DNA of 64,000 nt. Origin: Atherix ibis. Taxonomy: Eukaryota; Arthropoda; Insecta; Diptera; Athericidae. Shown piece by piece: positions 34,970 through 46,939 of the stretch (positions within the stretch are counted from its first letter, which is position 1; the number at the start of each line of letters is the position of its first letter). Position numbers and translations under genes: made by a program. Location of the stretch: assembly GCA_958298945.1 (NCBI GenBank), contig OY282608.1, positions 64,084,951 to 64,148,950 of the forward strand, given 5' to 3'. The notes below the pieces were generated by a model. The model saw nothing but the letters and a program-made list of their open reading frames with translations. It searched no databases and had not been told where the DNA came from.

Positions 34970-36189
34970 ATTGGTTTGTTGGTTTGTTCGTTTGTTGGTT
35001 TGTTGGTTAATTGGTTTGTTGGTTTGTAGGTTTGTTGGCTTGTTGGTTTGTTGGTTTGTTGGTTTTTTGGTTTGTTGGTTTGTTGGTTTGTTGGTTTGTT
35101 GGTTTGTTCGTTTGATGGTTTGTTTGTTTGTTGGTTTTTTGGTTTGTTGGTTTGTTGGCATGTTGGTTTGTTGGTTTGTTGGTTTGTTGATTTGTTGATT
35201 TGTTGGTGTGTTGGCATGTTGGTTTGTTGGTTTGTTGGTTTGTTGGCTTGTTGGTTTGTTGGTTTGTTGGCTTGTTGGCTTGTTGGTTTGTTGGTTTGTT
35301 GGTTTGTTGGTTTGTTGGCTTGTTGGTTTGTTGGTTTGTTGGCTTGTTGGTTTGTTGGTTTGTTGGTTTGTTGGTTTGTTGGCTTCTTGGCTTGTTGATT
35401 TGTTGGTTTGTTGGCTTGTTGGTTTGTTCGTTTGTTGGCTTCTTGGCTTGTTTCTTTGTTAGTTTGTTGGTTTGTTGGCTTGTTGGCTTGTTGGTTTGTT
35501 AGTTTGTTGGCTTTTTGGTTACTTAGTTTGTTGGTTTGTTGGCTTGTTGGTTTGTTGGTTTTTTGGTTTGTTGGTTTGTTGGTTTGTTGGTTTGTTGGAT
35601 TGTTGGTTTATTTGTTTGTTGGTTTGTTGGCTTGTTGGTTTGTTGGTTTGTTGGTTTGTTGGCTTGTTGGTTTGTTGGTTTGTTGGCTTGTTGGCTTGTT
35701 GGTTTTTTGGTTTGTTGCCTTGTTGGTTACTTAGTTTGTTGGTTTGTTGGCATGTTGGTTTGTTGGTTTATTGGTTTGTTGGCTTGTTGGTTTGTTGGTT
35801 TGTTGGCTTGTTGGCTTGTTGCTTTGTTGGTTTGTGTGTTTGTTGGCTTGTTGGCTTGTTGGTTTGTTAGTTTGTTGGCTTTTTGGTTACTTGGTTTGTT
35901 GGTTTGTTGGTTTGTTGGCTTGTTGGTTTGTTGGTTTGTTGGCTTGTTGCTTTGTTGGCTTGTGTATTTGTTGGCTTGTTGGCTTGTTGGCTTGTTGGTT
36001 TGTTGGTTTGTTGGCTTGTTGGTTTGTTGGTTTGTTGGTTTGTTGGCTTGTTAGCTTGTTGGTTTGTTGGTTTGTTGGCTTGTTGGTTTGTTGGTTTGTT
36101 GGCTTGTTGGCTTGTTGCTTTGTTGGTTTGTGTGTTTGTTGGCTTGTTGGCTTGTTGGTTTGTTAGTTTGTTGGCTTTTTGGTTACTTG
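34970..36189 (+). repeat. 1,224-bp tandem duplication, copy 1
   Basis: Starts with GGTTTATTGG and TTCG and repeats at 36190. The offset is 1224 bp (153 units) across the family A module (34939-35217 to 36163-36441) and the following 450 bp, then 1016 bp (127 units) across the GTGTATTTG/GTGTGTTTG part (35744-36166 to 36760-37182). GCCTTG near 35717 is private to this copy. Confidence 0.85.
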
Positions 36190-37203
36190 GTTTATTGGTT
36201 TGTTGGTTTGTTCGTTTGTTGGTTTGTTGGTTAATTGGTTTGTTGGTTTGTAGGTTTGTTGGCTTGTTGGTTTGTTGGTTTGTTGGTTTTTTGGTTTGTT
36301 GGTTTGTTGGTTTGTTGGTTTGTTGGTTTGTTCGTTTGATGGTTTGTTTGTTTGTTGGTTTTTTGGTTTGTTGGTTTGTTGGCATGTTGGTTTGTTGGTT
36401 TGTTGGTTTGTTGATTTGTTGATTTGTTGGTGTGTTGGCATGTTGGTTTGTTGGTTTGTTGGTTTGTTGGCTTGTTGGTTTGTTGGTTTGTTGGCTTGTT
36501 GGCTTGTTGGTTTGTTGGTTTGTTGGTTTGTTGGTTTGTTGGCTTGTTGGTTTGTTGGTTTGTTGGCTTGTTGGTTTGTTGGTTTGTTGGTTTGTTGGTT
36601 TGTTGGCTTCTTGGCTTGTTGATTTGTTGGTTTGTTGGCTTGTTGGTTTGTTCGTTTGTTGGCTTCTTGGCTTGTTTCTTTGTTAGTTTGTTGGTTTGTT
36701 GGCTTGTTGGCTTGTTGGTTTTTTGGTTTGTTGGCTTGTTGGTTACTTAGTTTGTTGGTTTGTTGGCATGTTGGTTTGTTGGTTTATTGGTTTGTTGGCT
36801 TGTTGGTTTGTTGGTTTGTTGGCTTGTTGGCTTGTTGCTTTGTTGGTTTGTGTGTTTGTTGGCTTGTTGGCTTGTTGGTTTGTTAGTTTGTTGGCTTTTT
36901 GGTTACTTGGTTTGTTGGTTTGTTGGTTTGTTGGCTTGTTGGTTTGTTGGTTTGTTGGCTTGTTGCTTTGTTGGCTTGTGTATTTGTTGGCTTGTTGGCT
37001 TGTTGGCTTGTTGGTTTGTTGGTTTGTTGGCTTGTTGGTTTGTTGGTTTGTTGGTTTGTTGGCTTGTTAGCTTGTTGGTTTGTTGGTTTGTTGGCTTGTT
37101 GGTTTGTTGGTTTGTTGGCTTGTTGGCTTGTTGCTTTGTTGGTTTGTGTGTTTGTTGGCTTGTTGGCTTGTTGGTTTGTTAGTTTGTTGGCTTTTTGGTT
37201 ACT
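36190..37203 (+). repeat. Tandem duplication, copy 2, with 208 bp missing
   Basis: Second copy of 34970-36189, shorter by 208 bp (26 octamers). The loss joins the GCTTCTTGGCTTGTTTC segment directly to GGTTTTTTGGTTTGTTGGC near 36720. Outside the deletion the variant order is the same, including the rare GGCTTGTGTATTTG near 36977 (35957 in copy 1). Confidence 0.85.
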
Positions 37204-40020
37204 TGGTTTGTTGGTTTGTTGGTTTGTTGGCTTGTTGGTTTATTGGTTTGTTGGTTTGTTGGTTTGTTGGTTTGTTGGTTTGTTGGTTTGTTGGCTTGTT
37301 GGTTTGTTTGTTTGTTGGTTTGTTGGCTTGTTGGTTTGTTGGTTTGTTGGTTTGTTGGTTTGTTGGTTTGTTGTCTTGTTGGTTTGTTGGTTTGTTGGCT
37401 TGTTGGCTTGTTGCTTTGTTGGTTTGTTGGTTTGTTGGCTTGTTGGCTTGTTGGTTTGTTAGTTTGTTGGTTTTTTGGTTACTTGGTTTGTTGGTTTGTT
37501 GGTTTGTTGGCTTGTTGGTTTGTTGGATTGTTGGTTTGTTGGTTTGTTGATTTGTTGGTTTGTTGGCTTGTTGGCTTGTTGGCTTGTTGGTTTGTTGGTT
37601 TGTTGGCTTGTTGGTTTGTTGGTTTGTTGGCTTGTTGGTTTGTTGCTTTGTTGGCTTGTTGGTTTGTTTGCTTGTTGGTTTGTTGGTTTATTGGCTTGTT
37701 GGCTTGTTGGCTTGTTGGTCTGTTGGTTTGTTGGTTTGTTGGTTTGTTGGTTTGTTGGCTTGTTGGTTTGTTGGTTTGTTGGCTTGTGGGTTTGTTGGTT
37801 TGTTGGTTTGTTGGCTTGTTGGCTTGTTGATTTGTTGGTTTGTTGGCTTGTTGGTTTGTTAGTTTGTTGGCTTGTTGGTTTTTTGCTTTGTTGGTTTGTT
37901 GGTTTGTTGGCTTGTTGGCTTGTTGGTTTGTTAGTTTGTTGGCTTTTTGGTTACTTGGTTTGTTGGTTTGTTGGTTTGTTGGTTTGTTCGTTTGATGGTT
38001 TGTTTGTTTGTTGGTTTTTTGGTTTGTTGGTTTGTTGGCATGTTGGTTTGTTGGTTTGTTGGTTTGTTGATTTGTTGATTTGTTGGTGTGTTGGCATGTT
38101 GGTTTGTTGGTTTGTTGGTTTGTTGGCTTGTTGGTTTGTTGGTTTGTTGGCTTGTTGGCTTGTTGGTTTGTTGGTTTGTTGGTTTGTTGGTTTGTTGGCT
38201 TGTTGGTTTGTTGGTTTGTTGGCTTGTTGGTTTGTTGGTTTGTTGGTTTGTTGGTTTGTTGGCTTCTTGGCTTGTTGGTTTGTTGGTTTGTTGGCTTGTT
38301 GGTTTGTTCGTTTGTTGGCTTCTTGGCTTGTTTCTTTGTTAGTTTGTTGGTTTGTTGGCTTATTGGCTTATTGGTTTGTTAGTTTGTTGGCTTTTTGGTT
38401 AGTTAGTTTGTTGGTTTGTTGGCTTGTTGGTTTGTTGGTTTTTTGGTTTGTTGGTTTGTTGGCTTGTTGGTTACTTAGTTTGTTGGTTTGTTGGTTTGTT
38501 GGTTTGTTGGTTTATTGGTTTGTTGGCTTGTTGGTTTGTTGGTTTGTTGGCTTGTTGGCTTGTTGGATTGTTGGTTTTTTGGTTTGTTGACTTGTTGGTT
38601 TGTTGGTTTGTTGGTTTATTGGCTTGTTGGTTTGTTGGTTTGTTGGCTTGTTGGCTTGTTGGTTTTTTGGTTTGTTGGCTTGTTGGTTACTTAGTTTGTT
38701 GGTCTGTTGGCATGTTGGTTTGTTGGTTTATTGGTTTGTTGGCTTGTTGGTTTGTTGGTTTGTTGGCTTGTTGGCTTGTTGGATTGTTGGTTTGTTGGAT
38801 TGTTGGTTTGTTGGCTTGTTGGTTTGTTGGTTTTTTGGCTTGTTGGTTACTTAGTTTGTTGGTTTGTTGGTTTGTTGGTTTGTTGGCGTGTTGGCTTGTT
38901 GGTTTGTTGGTTTGTTGGCTTGTTGGCTTGTTGGATTGTTGGTTTGTTGGTTTGTTGGTTTGTTGGCTTGTTGGTTTGTTGGCTTCTTGGCTTGTTGGAT
39001 TGTTGGTTTGTTGGTTTTTTGGTTTGTTGCTTTGTTGGTTTGTTGGTTTGTTGGCTTGTTGGCTTGTTGGTTTGTTAGTTTGTTGGTTTTTTGGTTACTT
39101 GGTTTGTTGGTTTGTTGGTTTGTTGGCTTGTTGGTTTGTTGGATTGTTGGTTTGTTGGTTTGTTGATTTGTTGGTTTGTTGGCTTGTTGGCTTGTTGGTT
39201 TGTTGGTTTGTTGGCTTGTTATTTTGTTGGTTTGTTGGCTTGTTGGTTTGTTGCTTTGTTGGCTTGTTGGTTTGTTTGCTTGTTGGTTTGTTGGTTTATT
39301 GGCTTGTTGGCTTGTTGGCTTGTTGGTCTGTTGGTTTGTTGGTTTGTTGGTTTGTTGGTTTGTTGGCTTGTTGGTTTGTTGGTTTGTTGGCTTGTGGGTT
39401 TGTTGGTTTGTTGGTTTGTTGGCTTGTTGGCTTGTTGGTTTGTTGGTTTGTTGGCTTGTTGGTTTGTTAGTTTGTTGGCTTGTTGGTTTTTTGCTTTGTT
39501 GGTTTGTTGGTTTGTTGGCTTGTTGGCTTGTTGGTTTGTTAGTTTGTTGGCTTTTTGGTTACTTGGTTTGTTGGTTTGTTGGTTTGTTCGTTTGTTGGTT
39601 TGTTGGTTAATTGGTTTGTTGGTTTGTAGGTTTGTTGGCTTGTTGGTTTGTTGGTTTGTTGGTTTTTTGGTTTGTTGGTTTGTTGGTTTGTTGGTTTGTT
39701 GGTTTGTTCGTTTGATGGTTTGTTTGTTTGTTGGTTTTTTGGTTTGTTGGTTTGTTGGCATGTTGGTTTGTTGGTTTGTTGGTTTGTTGATTTGTTGATT
39801 TGTTGGTGTGTTGGCATGTTGGTTTGTTGGTTTGTTGGCTTGTTGGTTTGTTGGTTTGTTGGTTTGTTGGTTTGTTGGCTTGTTGGTTTGTTGGTTTGTT
39901 GGCTTGTTGGTTTGTTGGTTTGTTGATTTGTTGGTTTGTTGGCTTCTTGGCTTGTTGGTTTGTTGGTTTGTTGGCTTGTTGGTTTGTTCGTTTGTTGGCT
40001 TCTTGGCTTGTTTCTTTGTT
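37204..40020 (+). repeat. Third, diverged copy of the 18.8-21.5 / 29.8-32.5 kb pattern
   Basis: Octamer array without genes. The variant string from 37195 follows that of 18841 and 29799 up to about 37.96 kb, and that of 20785 and 31731 from 39091 to 39820, ending in a complete family A module (39539-39817). The middle is rearranged. The module near 37.96 kb lacks its GTTAATTGG/GTAGG half, GGTTAGTTAG near 38398 replaces GGTTACTTAG, and GTTATTTTG near 39218 is private. Confidence 0.75.
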
Positions 40021-41130
40021 AGTTTGTTGGTTTTATTGGCTTATTGGCTTGTTGGTTTGTTAGTTTGTTGGCTTTTTGGTTACTTAGTTTGTTGGTTTGT
40101 TGGCTTGTTGGTTTGTTGGTTTTTTGGTTTGTTGGTTTGTTGGTTTGTTGGTTTGTTGGCTTGTTGGTTTGTTGGTTTGTTGGCTTGTTGGCTTGTTGGT
40201 TTTTTGGTTTGTTGGCTTGTTGGTTACTTAGTTTGTTGGTTTGTTGGTATGTTGGTTTGTTGGTTTATTGGTTTGTTGGCTTGTTGGTTTGTTGGTTTGT
40301 TGGCTTGTTGGGTTGTTAGATTGTTGGTTTGTTGGATTGTTGGTTTGTTGGCTTGTTGGTTTGTTGGTTTTTTGGCTTGTTGGTTTTTTGGCTTGTTGGT
40401 TACTTAGTTTGTTGGTTTGTTGGTTTGTTGGTTTGTTGGTTTGTTGGCGTATTGGCTTGTTGGTTTGTTGGTTTGTTGGCTTGTTGGCTTGTTGGATTGT
40501 TGGTTTGTTGGTTTGTTGGTTTGTTGGTTTGTTGGCTTGTTGGTTTGTTGGTTTGTTGGCTTGTTGGCTTGTTGGATTGTTGGTTCGTTGGTTTTTTGGT
40601 TTGTTGGTTTGTTGGTTGTTGGGTTGTTGGTTAGTTGGTTTATTTGTTTGTTGGTTTGTTGGTTTGTTGGTTTGTTGGTATGTTGGCTTGTTGGCTGGTT
40701 GGTTTATTTGTTGGTTGGTTTGTTGGTTTGTTAGTTTGTTGGTTTGTTGGCTTGTTGGCTTGTTGGTTTGTTGGTTTTTTGGATTGTTGGTTTGTTGGTT
40801 GTTGGGTTGTTGGTTAGTTGGTTTATTTGTTTGTTGGTTTGTTGGCTTGTTGGTATGTTGGTTTGTTGGTTTGTTGGTTTGTTGGCTTGTTGGTTTGTTG
40901 GTTTGTTGGCTTGTTGGCTTGTTGGTTTGTTGGTTTGTTGGTTTGTTGGCTTGTTGGTTACTTAGCTTTTGGTTTGTTGGCATGTTGGTTTGTTGGTTTG
41001 TTGGCTTGTTGGTTTGTTGGTTTGTTCGTTTGTTGGTTTGTTGGTTAATTGGTTTGTTGGTTTGTTGGTTTGTTGGCTTGTTGGTTTGTTGTTTTCTTGG
41101 TTTTTTGGTTTGTTGGTTTGTTGGTTTGTA
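40021..41130 (+). repeat. Second cluster of register slips
   Basis: Octamer array without genes. A one-base gain lies at about 40035 (GGTTTTATTGGC). 7-bp GTTGGTT units followed by GTTGGGTT lie at 40611-40617 and 40794-40800. The CTTAGCTT slip is near 40970. GGCGTATTGG near 40447 and GGGTTGTTAG near 40312 are private variants. The order parallels 7500-8165, the other place where family A gives way to family B through two successive slip cassettes. Confidence 0.8.
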
Positions 41131-42304
41131 GGTTTGTAGGTTTGTTGGTTTGTTGGTTTGTTCGTTTGTTGGTTTGTTGGTTTGTTCGTTTGTTGGTTTG
41201 TTGGTTTGTTGGTTAATTGGTTTGTTGGTTTGTTGGTTTGTTGGTTTGTTGGCTTGTTGGTTTGTTGGTTTGTTGGTTTCTTGGCTTGTTGGCTTATTGG
41301 TTTGTTGGCTTGTTGGTTACTTAGTTTGTTGGTTTGTTGGCATGTTGGTTTGTTGGTTTGTTGGCTTGTTGGTTTGTTGGTTTGTTGGCTTGTTGGCTTG
41401 TTGGTTTGTTGGTTTGTTGGCTTGTTGGTTTATTTGTTTGTTGGTTTATTGGTTTGTAGGTTTGTTGGTTTGTTGGTTTGTTGGTTTGTTGGTTTGTTGG
41501 TTTGTTGGTTTGTTGGTTTGTTGGTTTGTTGGTTTGTTGGTTTGTTCGTTTGTTGGTTTGTTGGTTTGTTGGTTAATTGGTTTGTTGGTTTGTTGGTTTG
41601 TTGGTTTGTTGGCTTGTTAGTTTGTTGGTTTCTTGGTTTTTTGGTTTGTTGGTTTGTTGGTTTGTTGGTTTATTCGTTTGACGGTTTGTTGGTTTTTTGG
41701 TTTGTTGGTTTGTTTTTTTGTTGGTTTCTTGGTTTGTTGGTTTGTTGATTTGTTGATTTGTTGGTTTGTTGGCATGTTGGTTTGTTGGTTTGTTGGTTTG
41801 TTGGTTTGTTGGTTTGTTGGTTTGTTGGCTTGTTGGTTTGTTGGTTTGTTGGTTTGTTGGTTTGTTGGCTTGTTGGCTTGTTGGTTTGTTAGTTTGTTGG
41901 CTTTTTGGTTACTTGGTTTGTGGGTTTGTTGGCTTGTTGGTTTAATGGCTTGTTGGCTTGTTGGTTTGTTGGTTAGTTCGTTTGTTGGTTTGTTAGTTTG
42001 TTGGTTTGTTGGCTTGTTGGCTTGTTGATTTGTTGGTTTGTTGGTTTGTTGGTTTGTTGGCTTGTTGGTTTGTTAATTTGTTGGCTTGTTGGCTTGTTGA
42101 TTTGTTGGTTTGTTGGTTTGTTGGCTTGTTGGCTTGTTGGTTTGTTAGTTTGTTGGCTTTTTGGTTACTTGGTTTGTGGGTTTGTTGGTTTGTTGGCTTG
42201 TTGGTTTAATGGCTTGTTGGCTTGTTGGTTTGTTGGTTAGTTCGTTTGTTGGTTTGTTAGTTTGTTGGTTTGTTGGCTTGTTGGCTTGTTGGTTTGTTGG
42301 TTTT
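41131..42304 (+). repeat. Family B unit
   Basis: Octamer array without genes. It begins with the doubled GTAGGTTT near 41130, two TTCG markers 24 bp apart, and GTTAATTGG, as at 8330, 12670, 51105 and 52860. It has GACGG near 41680 and a TTTTTTTGTTGG variant near 41713. Internally, the GCTTTTTGGTTACTTGG, GTGGG, GGTTTAATGGC order occurs twice (near 41900 and 42158), a roughly 260-bp local duplication that gives this copy a private GGTTTAATGG pair. Confidence 0.8.
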
Positions 42305-43975
42305 TTGGTTTGTTGGTTTGTTGGTTTGTTAGTTTGTTGGTTTGTTGGTTTATTTTTTTGTTGGTTTGTTGGCTTGTTCGTTTGTTGGTTTGTTGGTTTG
42401 TTGGTTTGTTGGCTTGTTGGTTTGTTGGTTTGTTGGTTTCTTGGCTTGTTGGTTTATTGGTTTGTTGGCTTGTTGGTTACTTAGTTTGTTGGTTTGTTGG
42501 CATGTTGGTTTGTTGGTTTGTTGGCTTGTTGGTTTGTTGGTTTGTTGGCTTGTTGGCTTGTTGGTTTGTTGGTTTGTTGGTTTGTTGGTTTGTTGGTTTG
42601 TTGGTTTATTTGTTTGTTGGTTTGTTGGCTGGTTGGTTTGTTGCTTTGTTGGCTTGTTGGCTTGTTGTTTTGTTGGTTTGTTGGTTTTTTGTTTTGTTGG
42701 TTTGTTGGTTTGTTGGTTTGTTGGTTTGTTGGTTTGTTGGTTTGTTGGTTTGTTGGCTTGTTAGCTTGTTGGTTTGTTGGTTTGTTGGCTTGTTGGTTTG
42801 TTGGTTTGTTGGCTTGTTGGCTTGTTGCTTTGTTGGTTTGTGTGTTTGTTGGCATGTTGGCTTGTTGGTTTGTTAGTTTGTTGGCTTTTTGGTTACTTGG
42901 TTTGTTGGTTTGTTGGCTTGTTGGTTTGTTGGCTTGTTGGCTTGTTGGTTTGTTGGTTTGTTTGTTTGTTGGTTTGTTGGTTTGTTGGCTTGTTGGTTTG
43001 TTTGTTTGTTGGTTTGTTGGCTTGTTGGTTTGTTGGTTTGTTGGTTTGTTGTCTTGTTGGTTTGTTGGTTTGTTGGCTTGTTGGCTTGTTGCTTTGTTGG
43101 TTTGTTGGTTTGTTGGCTTGTTGGCTTGTTGGTTTGTTAGTTTGTTGGTTTATTGGTTACTTGGTTTGTTGGTTTGTTGGTTTGTTGGCTTGTTGGTTTG
43201 TTGGATTGTTGGTTTGTTGGTTTGTTGGTTTGTTGGTTTGTTGGCTTGTCGGCTTGTTGGCTTGTTGGTTTGTTGGTTTGTTGGCTTGTTGGGTTGTTGG
43301 TTTGTTGGCTTGTTGGTTTGTTGCTTTGTTGGCTTGTTGGTTTGTTTGCTTGTTGGTTTGTTGGTTTATTGGCTTGTTGGCTTGTTGGCTTGTTGGTCTG
43401 TTGGTCTGTTGGTTTGTTGGTTTGTTGGTTTGTTGGTTTGTTGGCTTGTTGGTTTGTTGGTTTGTTGGCTTGTGGGTTTGTTGGTTTGTTGGTTTGTTGG
43501 CTTGTTGGCTTGTTGGTTTGTTGGTTTGTTGGCTAGTTGGTTTGTTAGTTTGTTGGATTGTTGGTTTGTTGCTTTGTTGGTTTGTTGGTTTGTTGGCTTG
43601 TTGGCTTGTTGGTTTGTTAGTTTGTTGGCTTTTTAGTTACTTGGTTTGTTGGTTTGTTGGTTTGTTCGTTTGTTGGTTTGTTGGTTAATTGGTTTGTTGG
43701 TTTGTAGGTTTGTTGGCTTGTTGGTTTGTTGGTTTGTTAGTTTTTTGGTTTGTTGGTTTGTTGGTTTGTTGGTTTGTTCGTTTGATGGTTTGTTTGTTTG
43801 TTGGTTTTTTGGTTTGTTGGTTTGTTGGCATTTTGGTTTGTTGGTTTGTTAGTTTGTTGATTTGTTGATTTGTTGGTGTGTTGGCATGTTGGTTTGTTGG
43901 TTTGTTGGTTTGTTGGCTTGTTGGTTTGTTGGTTTGTTGGCTTGTTGGCTTGTTGGTTTGTTGGTTTGTTGGTTT
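42305..43975 (+). repeat. 1.67-kb HOR segment, copy 1
   Basis: Matches 45129-46805 at an offset of 2824 bp (353 units), becoming 2832 near 43.75 kb. Shared rare features are the TTATTTTTTTG near 42352, TGGCTGG, GTGTGTTTG, GGGTTGTTGG near 43291, doubled GGTCTG near 43400, GGCTAGTTGG near 43532, GCTTTTTAGTTACTTGG near 43628 and GGCATTTTGG near 43828. Confidence 0.85.
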
Positions 43976-45128
43976 GTTGGTTTGTTCGTTTGTTGGTTTG
44001 TTGGTTAATTGGTTTGTTGGTTTGTAGGTTTGTTGGCTTGTTGGTTTGTTGGTTTGTTAGTTTTTTGGTTTGTTGGTTTGTTGGTTTGTTGGTTTGTTGG
44101 TTTGTTCGTTTGATGGTTTGTTTGTTTGTTGGTTTTTTGGTTTGTTGGTTTGTTGGCATTTTGGTTTGTTGGTTTGTTAGTTTGTTGATTTGTTGGCTTG
44201 TTGGGTTGTTGGTTTGTTGGCTTGTTGGTTTGTTGCTTTGTTGGCTTGTTGGTTTGTTTGCTTGTTGGTTTGTTGGTTTATTGGCTTGTTGGCTTGTTGG
44301 CTTGTTGGTCTGTTGGTCTGTTGGTTTGTTGGTTTGTTGGTTTGTTGGTTTGTTGGCTTGTTGGTTTGTTGGTTTGTTGGCTTGTGGGTTTGTTGGTTTG
44401 TTGGTTTGTTGGCTTGTTGGCTTGTTGGTTTGTTGGTTTGTTGGCTAGTTGGTTTGTTAGTTTGTTGGATTGTTGGTTTGTTGCTTTGTTGGTTTGTTGG
44501 TTTGTTGGCTTGTTGGCTTGTTGGTTTGTTAGTTTGTTGGCTTTTTAGTTACTTGGTTTGTTGGTTTGTTGGTTTGTTCGTTTGTTGGTTTGTTGGTTAA
44601 TTGGTTTGTTGGTTTGTAGGTTTGTTGGCTTGTTGGTTTGTTGGTTTGTTAGTTTTTTGGTTTGTTGGTTTTTTGGTTTGTTGGTTTTTTGGTTTGTTGG
44701 TTTGTTGGCATTTTGGTTTGTTGGTTTGTTAGTTTGTTGATTTGTTGATTTGTTGGTGTGTTGGCATGTTGGTTTGTTGGTTTGTTGGTTTGTTGGCTTG
44801 TTGGTTTGTTGGTTTGTTGGCTTGTTGGCTTGTTGGTTTGTTGGTTTGTTGGTTTGTTGGTTTGTTGGCTTGTTGGTTTGTTGGTTTGTTGGCTTGTCGG
44901 TTTGTTGGTTTGTTGGTTTGTTGGTTTGTTGGTTTGTTGGTTTGTTGGCTTCTCGGCTTGTTGGTTTGTTGGTTTGTTGGCTTGTTGGTTTGTTGGCTTG
45001 TTGGCTTGTTGCTTTGTTGGTTTGTGTGTTTGTTGGCTTGTTGGCTTGTTGGTTTGTTAGTTTGTTGGCTTTTTGGTTACTTGGTTTGTTGGTTTGTTGG
45101 CTTGTTGGTTTGTTGGCTTGTTGGTTTG
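43976..45128 (+). repeat. Mosaic of partial copies between the 1.67-kb segments
   Basis: Octamer array without genes. 43978-44170 copies 43.66-43.85 kb (offset 320 to 328). 44192-44672 copies 43280-43760 (offset 912, 114 units). 44700-44985 copies 46652-46935 (offset 1952, 244 units), sharing CTTGTCGGTTTG and CTTCTCGGC. The GGCATTTTGG variant is present near 44157 and 44708. The block records at least three overlapping duplications of the same few hundred bases. Confidence 0.8.
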
Positions 45129-46805
45129 TTGGTTTGTTGGTTTGTTGGTTTGTTAGTTTGTTGGTTTGTTGGTTTATTTTTTTGTTGGTTTGTTGGCTTG
45201 TTCGTTTGTTGGTTTGTTGGTTTGTTGGTTTGTTGGCTTGTTGGTTTGTTGGTTTGTTGGTTTCTTGGCTTGTTGGTTTATTGGTTTGTTGGCTTGTTGG
45301 TTACTTAGTTTGTTGGTTTGTTGGCATGTTGGTTTGTTGGTTTGTTGGCTTGTTGGTTTGTTGGTTTGTTGGCTTGTTGGCTTGTTGGTTTGTTGGTTTG
45401 TTGGTTTGTTGGTTTGTTGGTTTGTTGGTTTATTTGTTTGTTGGTTTGTTGGCTGGTTGGTTTGTTGCTTTGTTGGCTTGTTGGCTTGTTGTTTTGTTGG
45501 TTTGTTGGTTTTTTGTTTTGTTGGTTTGTTGGTTTGTTGGTTTGTTGGTTTGTTGGTTTGTTGGTTTGTTGGTTTGTTGGCTTGTTAGCTTGTTGGTTTG
45601 TTGGTTTGTTGGCTTGTTGGTTTGTTGGTTTGTTGGCTTGTTGGCTTGTTGCTTTGTTGGTTTGTGTGTTTGTTGGCTTGTTGGCTTGTTGGTTTGTTAG
45701 TTTGTTGGCTTTTTGGTTACTTGGTTTGTTGGTTTGTTGGCTTGTTGGTTTGTTGGCTTGTTGGTTTGTTGGTTTGTTGGTTTGTTGGTTTGTTGGTTTG
45801 TTGGCTTGTTGGTTTGTTTGTTTGTTGGTTTCTTGGCTTGTTGGTTTGTTGGTTTGTTGGTTTGTTGGTTTGTTGTCTTGTTGGTTTGTTGGTTTGTTGG
45901 CTTGTTGGCTTGTTGCTTTGTTGGTTTGTTGGTTTGTTGGCTTGTTGGCTTGTTGGTTTGTTAGTTTGTTGGTTTATTGGTTACTTGGTTTGTTGGTTTG
46001 TTGGTTTGTTGGCTTGTTGGTTTGTTGGATTGTTGGTTTGTTGGTTTGTTGGTTTGTTGGTTTGTTGGCTTGTCGGCTTGTTGGCTTGTTGGTTTGTTGG
46101 TTTGTTGGCTTGTTGGGTTGTTGGTTTGTTGGCTTGTTGGTTTGTTGCTTTGTTGGCTTGTTGGTTTGTTTGCTTGTTGGTTTGTTGGTTTATAAGCTTG
46201 TTGGCTTGTTGGCTTGTTGGTCTGTTGGTCTGTTGGTTTGTTGGTTTGTTGGTTTGTTGGTTTGTTAGCTTGTTGGTTTGTTGGTTTGTTGGCTTGTGGG
46301 TTTGTTGGTTTGTTGGTTTGTTGGCTTGTTGGCTTGTTGGTTTGTTGGTTTGTTGGCTAGTTGGTTTGTTAGTTTGTTGGATTGTTGGTTTGTTGCTTTG
46401 TTGGTTTGTTGGTTTGTTGGCTTGTTGGCTTGTTGGTTTGTTAGTTTGTTGGCTTTTTAGTTACTTGGTTTGTTGGTTTGTTGGTTTGTTCGTTTGTTGG
46501 TTTGTTGGTTAATTGGTTTGTTGGTTTGTAGGTTTGTTGGCTTGTTGGTTTGTTGGTTTGTTAGTTTTTTGGTTTGTTGGTTTGTTGGTTTGTTGGTTTG
46601 TTGGTTTGTTCGTTTGATGGTTTGTTTGTTTATTGGTTTTTTGGTTTGTTGGTTTGTTGGCATTTTGCTTTGTTGGTTTGTTAGTTTGTTGATTTGTTGA
46701 TTTGTTGGTGTGTTGGCATGTTGGTTTGTTGGTTTGTTGGTTTGTTGGCTTGTTGGTTTGTTGGTTTGTTGGCTTGTTGGCTTGTTGGTTTGTTGGTTTG
46801 TTGGT
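45129..46805 (+). repeat. 1.67-kb HOR segment, copy 2
   Basis: Second copy of 42305-43975. It carries private changes: TATAAGCTTG at 46191-46200, where copy 1 has TATTGGCTTG; GTTTATTGG within the module near 46629; and GGCATTTTGC near 46658. TTAGCTTG near 46265 is also private. Confidence 0.85.
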
Positions 46806-46939
46806 TTGTTGGTTTGTTGGCTTGTTGGTTTGTTGGTTTGTTGGCTTGTCGGTTTGTTGGTTTGTTGGTTTGTTGGTTTGTTGGTTTGTTGGCTTCTCGG
46901 CTTGTTGGTTTGTTGGTTTGTTGGCTTGTTGGTTTGTTG
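46806..46939 (+). repeat. Short family A linker
   Basis: Octamers with CTTGTCGG and CTTCTCGG that match 44.86-44.98 kb, ending where the GCTTCTTGGCTTGTTTC marker begins. No gene. Confidence 0.7.

Noticed and set aside
46191..46200. TATA-like TATAAGCT as a promoter
   Set aside because: A private change in one repeat copy with no transcription unit beside it.
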